Shown: positions 21,596 to 32,462 of the stretch, one piece after another
Position numbering within the stretch: the stretch's first letter is position 1
Layout of the letters: the number at the start of each line of letters is the position of its first letter
From: Terfezia claveryi
Lineage: Eukaryota; Ascomycota; Pezizomycetes; Pezizales; Pezizaceae
DNA length: 64,000 nt
NCBI GenBank assembly: GCA_015179025.1
Contig: WHUX01000148.1
Coordinates: 62,001 to 126,000, forward strand
Direction: 5' to 3'
Translations under genes and position numbers: made by a program
The notes under the pieces: model-generated
Database searches by the model: none
The model's input: only the letters and a program-made list of their open reading frames with translations
Told to the model about the DNA's origin: nothing

Positions 21596-21716
21596 GTATG
21601 TTTCCTGTCACTGTATGTTTCCTATCTCTATTTGCCTGTCTCTACAATTGAATTGGCAAGTAGAAAAAGTAACGAGTTTTAGCAGAATATAGCACTATAG
21701 TGTTTGAAACTGACAG

Positions 21717-21795
21717 TAGGCATAGCGCAGTGGTAAGTTCTTTACTTTACGGTTTATGTTTATTTATTGAGGGCCCGAGTTCGATTCCCAGTGGA
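21717..21795 (+). ncRNA. tRNA-like sequence with A and B boxes (possible SINE head)
   Basis: TAGCGCAGTGG (21723-21733) fits the A-box consensus fully and AGTTCGATTCC (21778-21788) fits the B box except its first base. The region between does not fold into a normal anticodon arm and the acceptor ends do not pair well, so it is not a working tRNA. A tRNA-derived SINE or a tRNA pseudogene is most likely. Confidence 0.45.
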
Positions 21796-21989
21796 GGCAA
21801 GAAGTTAATTGCCTTAATATCACTGTCGGCGGACCGGGAGCAGGGTTGTCGGGTATCCATTCCTTAATGCTCCAGTTCACTATATCTCTACCAAACCACA
21901 AGTCTACAACAAAGGCGACCTAAGAAGTAGTGTGATGGCGCTCGGAGTATAGTGAACTGGGGTAACTCGTTTTGCCTTTTGACATAAGA

Positions 21990-22320
21990 TTCTAGACTGA
22001 TTTCCTTGCTCGATTGTATGCCAGTGGTGATTTCCTTGCTCAATTCTCTGCTGATTTCCTCTCTCAATTCTAGGCTGATTTGCTTGCTCAATTCTACGCT
22101 GGTTTGCTCGCTCATTTTCTCACTGATTTGCTTGCTCGATTGTAGGCTAATTTCCTTGCTCGATTCGGTGATATCCTTGCTCAATTCTCTGCTGATTTCC
22201 TCGCTCAATTCTAGGCTGATTTCCTCACTCGATTCTAGGCTGATTTGCTTGCTCGATTCTAGGCTGATTTGCTCGCTCGATTCTAGGCTGATTTGCTAGG
22301 CTGATTTGCTTCCTCAATTC
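21990..22320. repeat. 24-bp tandem repeats (right flank of the satellite)
   Basis: The unit GATTTCCTTGCTCAATTCTA plus GGCT and variants match the left-flank array. On the minus strand it reads as 8-residue repeats such as EISLESSE and EISRELSK. It is separated from the satellite by about 400 bp that includes the tRNA-like sequence. Confidence 0.85.
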
Positions 22321-22685
22321 TAGCGGATATCCAGGCTAATATGGACAGTGAATTGCAGGCTCATATGGACGGCGAATCTAGGATTCTAGGGACGCGGATA
22401 TGAAGGCTGGTACAGATGGGGGTTTTGGGGTGCAGTGTGTTAAATAGCCTTATTAGATAATCGTGAGAATAAAATGGATTATTTCAAAATGCATATAATG
22501 CAGGTGAACTACAAGAACAAGCACGGCTATGCTGGGAGACTATTTGTGTTGGAGTTTGGAATGGGATGGTGACTGCGTAGAGGGTAGAGGTTAAGGTAGA
22601 CATGAATCTAGGAATATAGCATCAAATGATTTACGTTGGTTAGGCCAAATGCATAAGGAAATATAAGAAGATATGAATATTTATG

Positions 22686-22800
22686 CCATCCCGGAACGGC
22701 CTGGGTAATCTCGCAATCTCGCAACGGCCCGGTCCATACCGGTATTGGGGGCCATACCGGTATGGCCTGGAATCCCGGAATGGACCAGAACATATATATA
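22686..22800. repeat. Palindromic dispersed repeat (CCAGAACATAT family), copy 3
   Basis: CATCCCGGAACGGCC, CCATACCGGTATTGG and CCATACCGGTATGGCC are followed by GGAATGGACCAGAACATAT and an AT microsatellite. It touches the left inverted arm at 22831. Confidence 0.55.
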
Positions 22801-22962
22801 TATATATGCGAGAAACTCGTGCTTAGGGTACGAGACAGTCAACGAAGGACGATTCTTATATCATACTCCGATGGCAACTCCAAACAACATGCCTGTCAGG
22901 AATAGAGAACACACAAGAGCCTTTCCTAGTAACAATTTTGTAAAGTGGGGTTGGAGAAAAAG

Positions 22963-23343
22963 TTAGCCCTCTATTGCATGAGCACCAAAAACAAGCTTAT
23001 CGTGCAGAAACTCGACCTTCGTAATCCATCCAAGCTTCTCATGACTACTCCCGTGGTATGCCCGGCCTGAATAATCTGGCGGGCGAGATCTTGGCCTAGA
23101 CTGCCTTTTTTTTTTTTTTTTTTTTTTTTTATATTTGGTACTCCTATGCAGCCCCGTTAGGGGGGCTATGAGGAAGGTATTTTCTTGACGCATCCTAACC
23201 TTTTCCGACGCCCTAAGGTCTTCAACCAACGATCCCGCTTGTTCCTTCAACAAATCCTTATGTGCTTCTGCAGCAGCCTTTCTTGTTTTCTTATCAGCAC
23301 AGAACCTCAAGAACACAGCTTTAGTTTCATAAAACACATGCAA
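22963..23343 (-). pseudogene. Coding-like segment interrupted by a retroposed tail
   Basis: The minus frame has a Lys/Ala/Glu-rich helix (TRKAAAEAHKDLLKEQAGSL) then VEDLRASEKVRMRQENT. It is disrupted by the tail at 23106-23174 (poly-Lys from poly(A)) and resumes with RQSRPRSRPPDYSGR. I do not recognise a family. It may be the remains of the ORF of the inverted-arm element. Confidence 0.3.
23106..23174 (-). mobile_element. Retroposed tail, minus orientation
   Basis: T25 at 23106-23130 is followed by ATATTTGGTACTCCTATGCA, GCCCCGTTAGGGGGG and CTATGAGGA, a 5'-truncated copy of the LINE tail at 4949-5050. Confidence 0.75.
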
Positions 23344-23799
23344 ATATTCTTGTAAATAAGAAACTGTCTTATCCGTATAACTAGGATACTGAGTATCCCA
23401 ATTCGGCCTTTAGGGTGGAGTGGGGTTCGGCGATTCCAGCTGCGAACTCCTTAGCTGGGGGGTGGGCTTTCTGTAGGGGTCCCAGGGTCCACGAATCGAG
23501 GGTGCCAACCGTAATTGGCCAGAAAGGGAGAGGTTTTCAAGGATTCTGAGAACTGGTTGTTTGCAGCAGTAACCTAACCATACCCCTTTGCTTACCCTTG
23601 TGATGTTAGTGGTAGCTACTAGAAGTCTACCAGCATATGCATAATATAGGTAAATTTGTAGGAAGTATAACCCTTAGGCTCCATTGTATTAACAAGAGTC
23701 TCATTTGAACAATACCTAAAAAACATTAAAACTTATATAATAGTAGGTATAGGGCCTACTAGAAAATCAGGAGGCTACTAGTTTACCCAACCTGGCATG

Positions 23800-24320
23800 G
23801 ATTTCTCGCATATATATATATATGTCTCCAAAAGCACGAGTTTCTCGCACATATATATATATATATGCCCGCGAATGCCTAGATTTCTCGCATATATATA
23901 TATATATAAGCCCGCAAATGCATGGATTTCTCGCATATATATATATATGTCTCCAAAAGCACGAGTTTCTCGCACATATATATATAAGTTTATACAACGA
24001 CTACGATTTCCCAATATGACTATTTCCAGGCTAGGCATTGAATAGTACGGCACCCGCGGGCGAAAGGGGGCTGGTCAGTGAGCGTGCTGGTAAGTTTTGG
24101 AAGCGAGAGGGAGCCCAGGTGTGAATCAGAGTTGGTTAAGGAGGACTCTGGAGAAACTGATGCGCTCGCTGCTTATATATATATATGTAAGAAACTCTAA
24201 GATTTACAAGCTTATATGTATATATATATGTGAGAAACTCATCTACAAACTACTTATATATATATATGTAAGAAGTCCATGCATTCACAGGCATATATAT
24301 ATATATGCAAGAAACTCGCA
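23800..24320. repeat. Two inverted arrays of AT microsatellites with GAGAAACTC spacers
   Basis: 23800-23990 has four to five units of (TA)n with TTTCTCGCA spacers. 24170-24320 has the reverse form, (TA)n followed by GTAAGAAACTC or GCAAGAAACTC. The same word (TATATGCGAGAAACTCG) lies at the left edge near 22800. Confidence 0.8.
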
Positions 24321-24813
24321 TTTTGGCAGTTAAATTTATGTGTGTGGGATAAGGAGGTAAAGTTTGACTATGACATCAAAGCTCTAGTTGTGTTGATGAG
24401 AAAGGATACTGAAGGTGCAGTCAAGAATAAAGACCATCCGAATTTAACTAGCCAACAGCAGGTGCGGAATGCACCACCAGAACCCCTATCCGTCCTTGCA
24501 ACAGCTCTGCAAATACTACACCTGGTCAGCAGGTTTTGAGATTACCTACAGCTGAGCAGTGATTCTTCTTAGGACTCCGCAAATACACTGTTGAGATATC
24601 CCCATCTATATGAGTAGACATAGCTAGGTACATAAGCTCGCTGGCAAATTCACGAACTCTATAGATGCAATAGAGGGCTAACTTTTTCTCCAACCCCACT
24701 TTACAAAATTGTTACTAGGAAAGGCTTTTGTGTGTTCTCTATTCCTGACAGGCATGTTGTTTGGAGTTGCCATCGGAGTATGATATAAGAATCGTCCTTC
24801 GTTGACTGTCTCG

Positions 24814-26122
24814 TGCTTGGAATGTAGTAGTAATCCTCATCACTGGAATCGATGATGCCTGCATTTGGGAAGAGACGCTTGTGCTCTTTCTTGATATCGC
24901 TCAGGGTTTCCTGCTGGTGGCCACTCTTCCACGGAGTTCATACTTGCGTTGTTCGAAAGTATACACACATATGCCTTCACAGCCTCTACTCATTCTCAAT
25001 ATTGTCAATTTCCATGTGCACTGCAATCTGTTTTCTAACTTCTACTCAGATTCACACCACACGTGAAGGGAAGGATGGCGGTACATACATTTATACTCAC
25101 AGGAATACCTCTCAATCATGTTTATCTGGTTCGTTTGTCCATGGATAGGAAATAGTGAAGCTACATTTTAATACATTCCGTCTTTATTCACCTCTTGTAC
25201 ATAGTTCAGATGATCAAGCAAGCACACCTCGGGATTAGCCCCGAACACTCAGTACCTGGTATATCTATATTCGCTAGACCTGGTGCCGATATATGTACTA
25301 CTGTTTGTGCATATGTAAGAAACCCTGACTATATGAAAACTAGAAATATAACGAAAGTGGAAGGGTCCGCTATAGGCAACTGGCTCCGAAACCGAGGCCA
25401 GCTTTATAACTTATTATTTAGATCTAACTACGGCCGTTCTGTCGCGAGTATTAGTGCGATGGGAAGGACAAAGTGCTTGCTGGGGTGAACTTTCATGGTA
25501 AGCAGTCTGGTTGGCACTCTGTATACAACTGGACTAGATGTACCACTGCAATATCACATGCAAAGATGCATTTTTACCTGCCCAGACAGACTAGCCTCAA
25601 CCAAAGTGGTCTGGTAAGCCAAAGCAGGTGTAGCTACATCGATATCGATGGATAGACTAGTCTGGTTCGATAGACTAAACGCCATTTGTCTGTACAAAGT
25701 GGTAGTCAATTTTGCCCTTTTCGTAGCGAGATTGACTGTACAGATATCATCCAAAATACGAGTGGCACTACTAAGAGCGGACAATTCCGCAAGCCTAGTG
25801 GTATATCAATTTACTGAGACCACCTCAAATCGAACAGGCCGTAAATTTAAACAAATATTCTCCAGTTTGGAGGCCAAAGGGGTACTCATGAATTGCATCT
25901 TCTTTCATTTCAAGATGTGTTGTCAATTTACTGTTGACTTATGAATTTCCAACCAATTTTCACGTTGTGGTGAGGCATTAAATAATTTACATGGTTTCAG
26001 ATTAACACAGATCTGCTTTGTTTAATAATGACGTACGTTGAGCTGGAACGGCCCGTGCCGTAGCGAAGGAATCCTGATCATGAGGGGTATCTGTATGTGA
26101 TCGCTCAACTGCTTCACAATTG
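24814..26122. other. Non-coding stretch
   Basis: No supported gene. Open frames (up to 98 codons) have no recognised motif. A CAGTCTGGTTGGC word (25503) belongs to a recurring set listed separately. The last part should hold the promoter of the gene at 26123; no clear TATA box was seen. Confidence 0.4.
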
Positions 26123-27763
26123 ATGTACAACCACAACTACTTTGGAATAACTTCTCATTCACCATCCTCATCAACCATGAGCGCATCAAATCAGAACATT
26201 AGTAATGACCGACTGTATGCAGGCCACTCTAGCTATCGCGGACGTGGGAGAGGGAATAGGAACAATTATGGCGGCACGTGGAAATTAACACTTGAGGATA
26301 AAAAGCCATTGGCATCGGAGGACTTGCCCAAGGGGGGCGTCATCGCAGAGCTGGAAGTTGCTAAGTTGGTTGAGGCGGCCACCGGGGAACAGTCTGAAGC
26401 GGAAAAGTACAGAAAGGATGACTATGAATTAGTAGCATCATATAACTGGTTTGAAAAAGCGGGGAGGCCAGGTATAATTGTGCCGGGTAAGTCTAGCTCC
26501 GATTCGTTAACATCATAGAGTGTATCTCGGAGGTGAATACCATCTAACTCCATTCTTTCAGGGCTTGCGGCTCGCTGGACACCCCCTTCACTTCCAGCAT
26601 GGCTGAACCCAGATTCGGGAATTTTCTACATCGACCAAAACGCCTATAGATGGCCTACCTCACCACTCGAGCCTGCGCTCCGTGCCCTATTCACTCTGCA
26701 CCCAACTTTTGATCTGAACCCAATCGATATCGTCACGGACCGGAACAACCTCCGGAAGTTATTCCGTTTTGTTTGCGGAGACCAAAAGCTTATGCATGAA
26801 TTCAAATTCTATGTAGAAGTTATTAACAAGACTGTGCTAGTTACACGATGGGAGAAGCGAGCTGCTAACGTTGTAGCTGGGAGTGAGTTTCGTGGCTTCG
26901 GGCATACATTCGAAAAGGAATTCACAAAATATACGAAGGGCCTTGAGGGTAGTACAGGACATCACAGAGTAGCGAAATACAAATTCGGAGGTCTAAATAT
27001 GATGGTGAGGTTTACTGCGGAGGCTTTTCTCGGTAGTAAGGACATGCCTAGAGGAGGGGGCACTGAAGCGACCGGGATAGATCAAAGGTCGGTCGAGAAA
27101 GAGGTGAACAAAACAAGCGATTCACCTCCCAGAACAGGACAGAAATTTCCACCTAGAACTAGGCCCCCCGGCACAGGAGATGTGAAGCACGCATCTGCCT
27201 CTGCTCCTGCAAATACTAGCGCAACGAACGCGAGAGATAGTTGCGCAAAGCCCCCTCCCAAGGCCCCTTTGACAGACCATACTGGCCTGGCTGACATCTT
27301 CGCCAAATCACTGAAGATTGAAGCGAATAACGAACCCGAAAATCCCCCACACCGGCTTGAGATTATTCTCGGTGGGATTATGATGCCTCAAGAGCGCGTC
27401 CTTGAGATGAAAACCCGCGCAAGAGATCGCACGATCGACCTAACAGATCAAACTCCACAGCTTTGGTTTTCCAATACTTCTAATCTCTATGTTGGGTATC
27501 ACCAGCGCGGGAGCTTCATGAACGTGGATACTGAGGTAATGGGTGTAAAAGCTTTACAACTCTGGGAAGATGAGAATCAGGGGAATTTAAGGAAGCTGGC
27601 GGCATTGCTAAGGAGTATTATTCAAATAGCAAGGTCTGCAGAGGGTGGTAGGGCACAGGTAGCATGTGTCGGTGGAAAATTGCGGGTTCATGCAATTCAG
27701 GATGGGGAGGAGGCATTTGGGACTTTGCCTATGGAATTGAGACAGCGATGGGCTGTCCAATGA
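26123..27763 (+). CDS. Conserved fungal protein often misnamed geranylgeranyl pyrophosphate synthetase
   Basis: Exons 26123-26486 and 26562-27763 with a 75-nt phase-1 intron (donor GTAAGT, acceptor TTTCAG) give 521 residues. A second ATG at 26177 is a possible start. The N-terminus is low-complexity with an Arg-Gly motif (YRGRGRGNRNN). A conserved core follows: VASYNW, IIVPGLAARWTPP, PDSGIFYIDQNAYRWP, PLEPALRALF, FRGFGHTF, then a variable Pro/Thr-rich linker, then PQLWFSNTSNLYVGYHQRG and a helical end. This order matches a large ascomycete family that databases often label GGPP synthase although prenyl-synthase DDxxD motifs are absent. I see none here. Function is unknown; the Arg-Gly tract hints at nucleic-acid contact. 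Confidence 0.8.
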
Positions 27764-27902
27764 GCTGCAAAACAGTCCGCTCAGGGCGGGGTGGGGGCTG
27801 CAGGCAAAGGAATTCAGACAATTTGTATTTGCAATGTCTAGTCTCATTCCTGCCATGTTTATCTCTTAGATTTATTAAGAGATGCTCATTTAACAAAGTT
27901 CA

Positions 27903-27987
27903 GGTTAAATGGTGTAGTGGTTATCACATCTGTCTTACACATAGTAAGGTTCACAGAAGGTCCCAAGTTCAATCCTTGGTTTAATCA
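27903..27987 (+). tRNA. tRNA-Val (UAC) with a 12-nt intron
   Basis: The acceptor GGTTAAA pairs with TTTAATC (one G-U pair) and A is the discriminator. The anticodon loop is CTTACAC with anticodon TAC. The intron at 27940-27951 lies after position 37 and contains GTAAG, complementary to CTTAC of the loop; removal leaves 73 nt. The B box is GTTCAATCC. Confidence 0.92.
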
Positions 27988-27992
27988 TTTTT
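27988..27992 (+). terminator. Pol III terminator of tRNA-Val
   Basis: Five T residues directly follow the discriminator base. Confidence 0.75.
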
Positions 27993-30900
27993 GCTCAAGA
28001 CTTGAGTTTTAGTAAATATGGCCGATATCTAAACTTATAAGGTAGGTACGGTACAGATTACGTACTGCTCAATTCGGTTGTGAGGCGACCAGAGATTTCC
28101 AGTAGCGTGACCTGTTAGTCTGGTTGAGGGGTAGTGCAACCAATTTTGTCTTATAATATATTGGTTAGCTATCTTGGTATATTGCTTATTAGGATATGGT
28201 ATGAAGTATATACTTCTAAAGTCAGACTCTACATAATCTCGTATGAACATAGTCTGTTGGCACGTATGAACACTACAGGCCCGGAGCTAAGTAGAGTTTC
28301 TAACCATTTACGTATATAAGTAGTGATATATACTATGTAGTAAGTAGCAGTTTGATTTTTTTTTCTGGAGCGCATATACAGACCATCTACGTAACTAGAT
28401 CTGACTGGTTGCTTTGCCAGATCTGTAACGAACATCCTTAAGAATATATTTGATAGAAAAATATTCATTGACATTCTGTAAACAATTGTAATACTAGCCA
28501 AAATAGGAAAGTCTATCGATAGGAAATTAAACAATACGAAGATTACTGGCCACAGGAACTACTGGCCACAGGAACTGTTTTCCGCTCCTCTATTCCATCT
28601 TATGCTAGTTCTTCCACTCCTAGGTTTTGATTCTCGTTTACATGTACGGGAGCATATGGACTTTTGCTCACAACACGGGCTACAAACCCTCTCCTGTCTC
28701 TGACTCTTGTTGGGCACTACTCACTACCTGATCTCCATCGCTACAATTACCTTTGCTACTAGCTTCTAGAGGCCCCCTACTCTCTTCTCACTCTAAATTA
28801 AGGACAACTCGTGACTGCATGACACTCTCACCCATCTGTGTCACGACAAAAACTAACGCCGACGCCGACGCCTTGACCTCCTACGCAGCACCCCACTCGC
28901 GACTTGCAAGACTGCAGCGAAGAATGGACCAAAAAGAAGTCCATGATGGAGAGAACTGCCGGAGTCATGACTTCGGGGGGGACAAACCAGGATGTGGGTT
29001 GCAGAACCAGGAGGATTAGAGAGTAAAGGAGAGCATTTTATGTTCTCACCGAGGGGGTAGTAGGCAGGAGCAGGCAGCGGAAGGTGGTCAAGGAAGAGTA
29101 ACCGGTTGGGACGTACTTAGCTGGCTTTGGAGAATGGAGTGCCATGGCAGTTGGAGAGGTAGACCGTAGAAGGCGACTCAGCCTGGTAATACACATACCT
29201 GGTAATACACATACCTATATAACGTAGTTCATAGTAAGTCATGGAAGTGAAACAGCGTAAGGTCAGTCAACCTACCCCCAATAGTCATCACAGCTGCGAG
29301 ATCGGGGGAGAAAATGAATATGTTTCTCAGCCCAGCTGACAAGGCAGCTTCGCAGTATCTCGTCAGTTTGGGGGTGGAATACAATATCTGACCTGTGAGG
29401 TTACTAAAGCCAGCGACGTCGATGATCACTCAATCTGCTTCGCCAGGTATGGGCTACCAGTCAAGTCCCCCAGCGTTTGCCACAAGAGTAGGAAATACTC
29501 GCATCATCCTGACTCGAGTGGGGCATAAGCATAACCCACATAGGAATGTGAGTGGGCCATTAGGATAACCCCAGCTTACGTTTGAAGGGACGTAATGTAA
29601 TTACTTGGACTAGGCATATAACAAATACTGTACATTAATAGATCCGAAATGCACATACAATATAGCTGGAAAATAAATAAACGAAACCTTCAGGTCTCAT
29701 CACCAGTCCGATACTGCCGCTGAAACCAAATAGCCTCGTAAATCTTACAGTAAGTCTATCGGGCCTTGTGGGGGATCAATTCATGGCCCATGGAGGGAGG
29801 GTGGGTGAAGTTAGGGCTGAATCGGTAGGTGCTTCACTACGTAGCTTATACCCAATAGTTAGAAGACAATCTCAACTAGTCTATCTGGTTGACCTCAACC
29901 ACTTACCGATTTCTCACGTTTATATAGCTTAATTACAAAATTTAATCTTTCTTATTGATAACACCCATCTTTTTCTGCCACAAAATCATTGGATCGAGAT
30001 CAATTTAGTCTGTTGCAACAGACCCGGTGTAGATACTGTATGTACCGGTACTTAAAGTACCCGCACACCCTCTCGAGCTTCAGCCGTGTTGCTGCCGATT
30101 CCGGACTCCGCTGCCAGGTCACATTGATGTTATCGTAAAAAAAAAAAAAAAAAAGTGAGTCACTGACATTGTGTGAGGGCGTTTGTTTGGCAGGGTTATT
30201 ATTGGACCCATTTAGGAGGTGTACCTCAGCTGTGATGATATTTAATCATGTAGGCGGTTAGGGCGATATTAAAGTTGGTCGCCTTTGATATTTTCACTCT
30301 GCCTTGAACTGAACGGCTCGGTATATTTACTTTTTTTTTTTTTTTTTTTTTTTGCAGGTGTAACTAGTGCCATACCGGCGGGGGAGATCGATAGATGTTG
30401 TTGAGAGACACATTACCTAAGTGTCTATGTGAGCTAAACATATGTCCACTTAGAATAATCTAATTTTACCAGACTTTGTTGATTTGTAAACAATTTCTCC
30501 TATGAGGGTAGGTTTGTCCTTCTGCTAGCAGCCAAGGCATGTATAGAAAACTCAGGTTAGTACACAGCGCTATCTACCAGTATTTTGTAAGAGATTCCAA
30601 AGTGACGACTTTTCCGCAGCAGAGCATACCAGCGCGTTGAGGCTGCAGCGCTGTCTGGGTGGAGGTAACCTCCCTCCGATTTTTCTAGGTGGAGGGGCTG
30701 GAGCTTTCAAGGAGCTATTTCCATTTTTCGTGTGGATTGATTCTAAGTCCAGCATATACAGTACAGTAGGTACATGTAATTGATGCCATACCTGGTCGTT
30801 AATGTGGATTGTTCCATGGCAGACGTCAACCGGTCAGATCTACAATGCACATGAAGTAGAATCAATGTCGTCTGTAAGTACCGGTAGCCGGTATGTAGCA

Positions 30901-32188
30901 AACCTGAACTACAGCGATATCATGCATGAACCTAGGCCCGAAAAAACTGAATGATTGTGATTGCATATTACTCATTCTTGTCTTTACAATTACCTGTTCA
31001 TGAAACTGCAATAAACAAAGCTAGGAAATTGAACGGAGGCCGATGTTCTACTCGGTAGAAAACCGAAGCTGATAAATAACTAGCAAACTGAATTCCGATC
31101 CATATCGCAAGCCAATTAAATATTGAAAAACTCATAGAAACGAAAATATTAAACAAAGTAAACGCTAGTACAAATCCGACTCTGCATATTAATCCAGATC
31201 CCCCCAGCCATAGTATTGATATCCTTGGGAGAAAGGAACATTGAGCCAAATAGGTGTGCCCTGAAAGTCAACCTTCAGATCTCTACCTATCATTTCCTCG
31301 ATAATCGGGCGCGTCCCTCCCACTCCCAATAACCCCCTAGGTCTTTCACAAAATCCCACATGTTCCATTCTTTTCTTCAATTTATATTTCACTCAAACCT
31401 CAACCTCAACATCTACCCCTTCCATCTCTGCAAATGACAAGTCATATTCATGTCCGGGCCAGCCGCGAGAACTCAATATTCGCGAGAGGCCTGCCTCGCG
31501 GGTGGCCCGGGCCCCGCGGGAGAACACGGGAGCACATAATTACCCTAGTAAGTAAAATTTGATATAGAGTAGATATAACGTGGAACAAAGCATAAAATGG
31601 ATTACAAAGCAGGAATAGGGCCCATTGCATTCCAAGCTGTTCAACTGGGCCTGCTCTGCTGCGCTGGAGAAAAAAAAGTAAATGTAGAAATGAGATTTAA
31701 CATTAAAGAAGAAGGGCTGGCAGCATGTATTGTGCCCTAGTTGGAAGATTCTGACGACGATGGATGGAACGGGATTTGTAGGAGATGCTTTCTTCGGTTG
31801 CCTTTATAGAAAGCTCGCTGGAAGAAGGGGGCCCTCATGCGAAAAGGCAAGCAGAGGTTTGGACCGGGCTTCAGTCAGGCCTCTCGGGGTCATCTGGAAT
31901 TAGCCGGTTAATGACAGCACGGAGACCGCATATGAATAAATAATGTACTAAATAAAGTGTATATAAGATATAGAAAAATTTACATTTACATGCAGACTGG
32001 GTCAATGTAGTTAAGGAAGCAGCCTCTCTTAATGGTAGGCAGTTTGCATGTATGCAATTCATCCAAATCAGGATGTGTAAAATTTGGCGGAGTTGCTGTA
32101 GTTCACCGGTTGGATGTTAACAGTACACCAGATAGTTAGCGGCGGATATGGATCAGGGTGAGGCTTAAGGATAATCTTGCCTATGTGC
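27993..32188. other. Non-coding stretch of about 4.2 kb
   Basis: No supported gene. Frames are at most 101 codons and lack motifs. It contains poly(A) or poly(T) runs near 30137 and 30331, direct repeats such as CTGGTAATACACATAC at about 29190, and an inverted word GTCCGGGCCAGCCGCGA near 31453 whose complement lies near 32797. Confidence 0.45.
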
Positions 32189-32192
32189 ATTA

Positions 32193-32332
32193 CAGTCGAT
32201 CCTCATGGTCCCCCAACGGGAGGTAATGAGTATTTATTTAAAAATGTATTACAGTCGAATCTCTATAGTAGCATGCTCTATATTTGCATAACATCTCTAT
32301 TAGCATGGCCCTCCCGGTCCCGGGTTCGACTG
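32193..32332. mobile_element. Small MITE with CAGTCGAA ends and TA target, carrying a nested insertion
   Basis: CAGTCGA at the left and TTCGACTG at the right are inverted and flanked by TA. Without the insert and its duplicated site the element is about 80 bp. It appears to interrupt a coding-like segment on the minus strand (32340-32440). Confidence 0.6.
32200..32247 (+). mobile_element. 48-bp retroposed tail with 11-bp target-site duplication
   Basis: ATTACAGTCGA is duplicated at 32189-32199 and 32248-32258. The insert between reads TCCTCATGGTCCCCCAACGG to an A-rich end: a family tail cut down to 48 bp. Confidence 0.85.
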
Positions 32333-32339
32333 TAGTTGC

Positions 32340-32462
32340 ATGTCGGTTCATTCTGGGAATGTAAAGTGACACTAAGTCACCAACATCAAATTGTGCAATA
32401 TTTTGGTAAGAATGTGAGCCAACGTTCTTTCCTGAGCTTATCTTATATGGCAAAAGGCACAA
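32340..32462 (-). pseudogene. Possible integrase-associated remnant
   Basis: The minus frame reads NIAQFDVGDLVSLYIPRMNR. A V-G-D-x-V-x-L-x-I-P-x-x-x-R pattern occurs downstream of integrase cores in Ginger/KRBA2-like elements. No integrase core was found. A similar word occurs on the plus strand near 35310. Confidence 0.25.

Larger units (their letters stand above)
22831..24813. mobile_element. Element with two 149-bp inverted arms
   Basis: 22831-22979 and 24665-24813 are reverse complements with about one mismatch (CGAGACAGTCAACGAAGGAC at the outer end, TAGCCCTCTATTGCAT at the inner end). The interior is 1685 bp. It holds a minus-strand coding-like segment interrupted by a retroposed tail, and two AT-microsatellite arrays that are themselves inverted. 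No terminal target-site duplication was identified, so mobility is inferred. Confidence 0.7.

Noticed and set aside
17766..22320. Possible CRISPR-like array
   Set aside because: A 29-bp period invites the idea, but units are directly adjacent without unique spacers and the genome is eukaryotic.
23797..24053. Frames rich in IYIYI in both strands
   Set aside because: They are translations of TA microsatellites and their spacers.
28753..29019. 88-codon frame
   Set aside because: No family resemblance or splice structure; composition like surrounding non-coding DNA.
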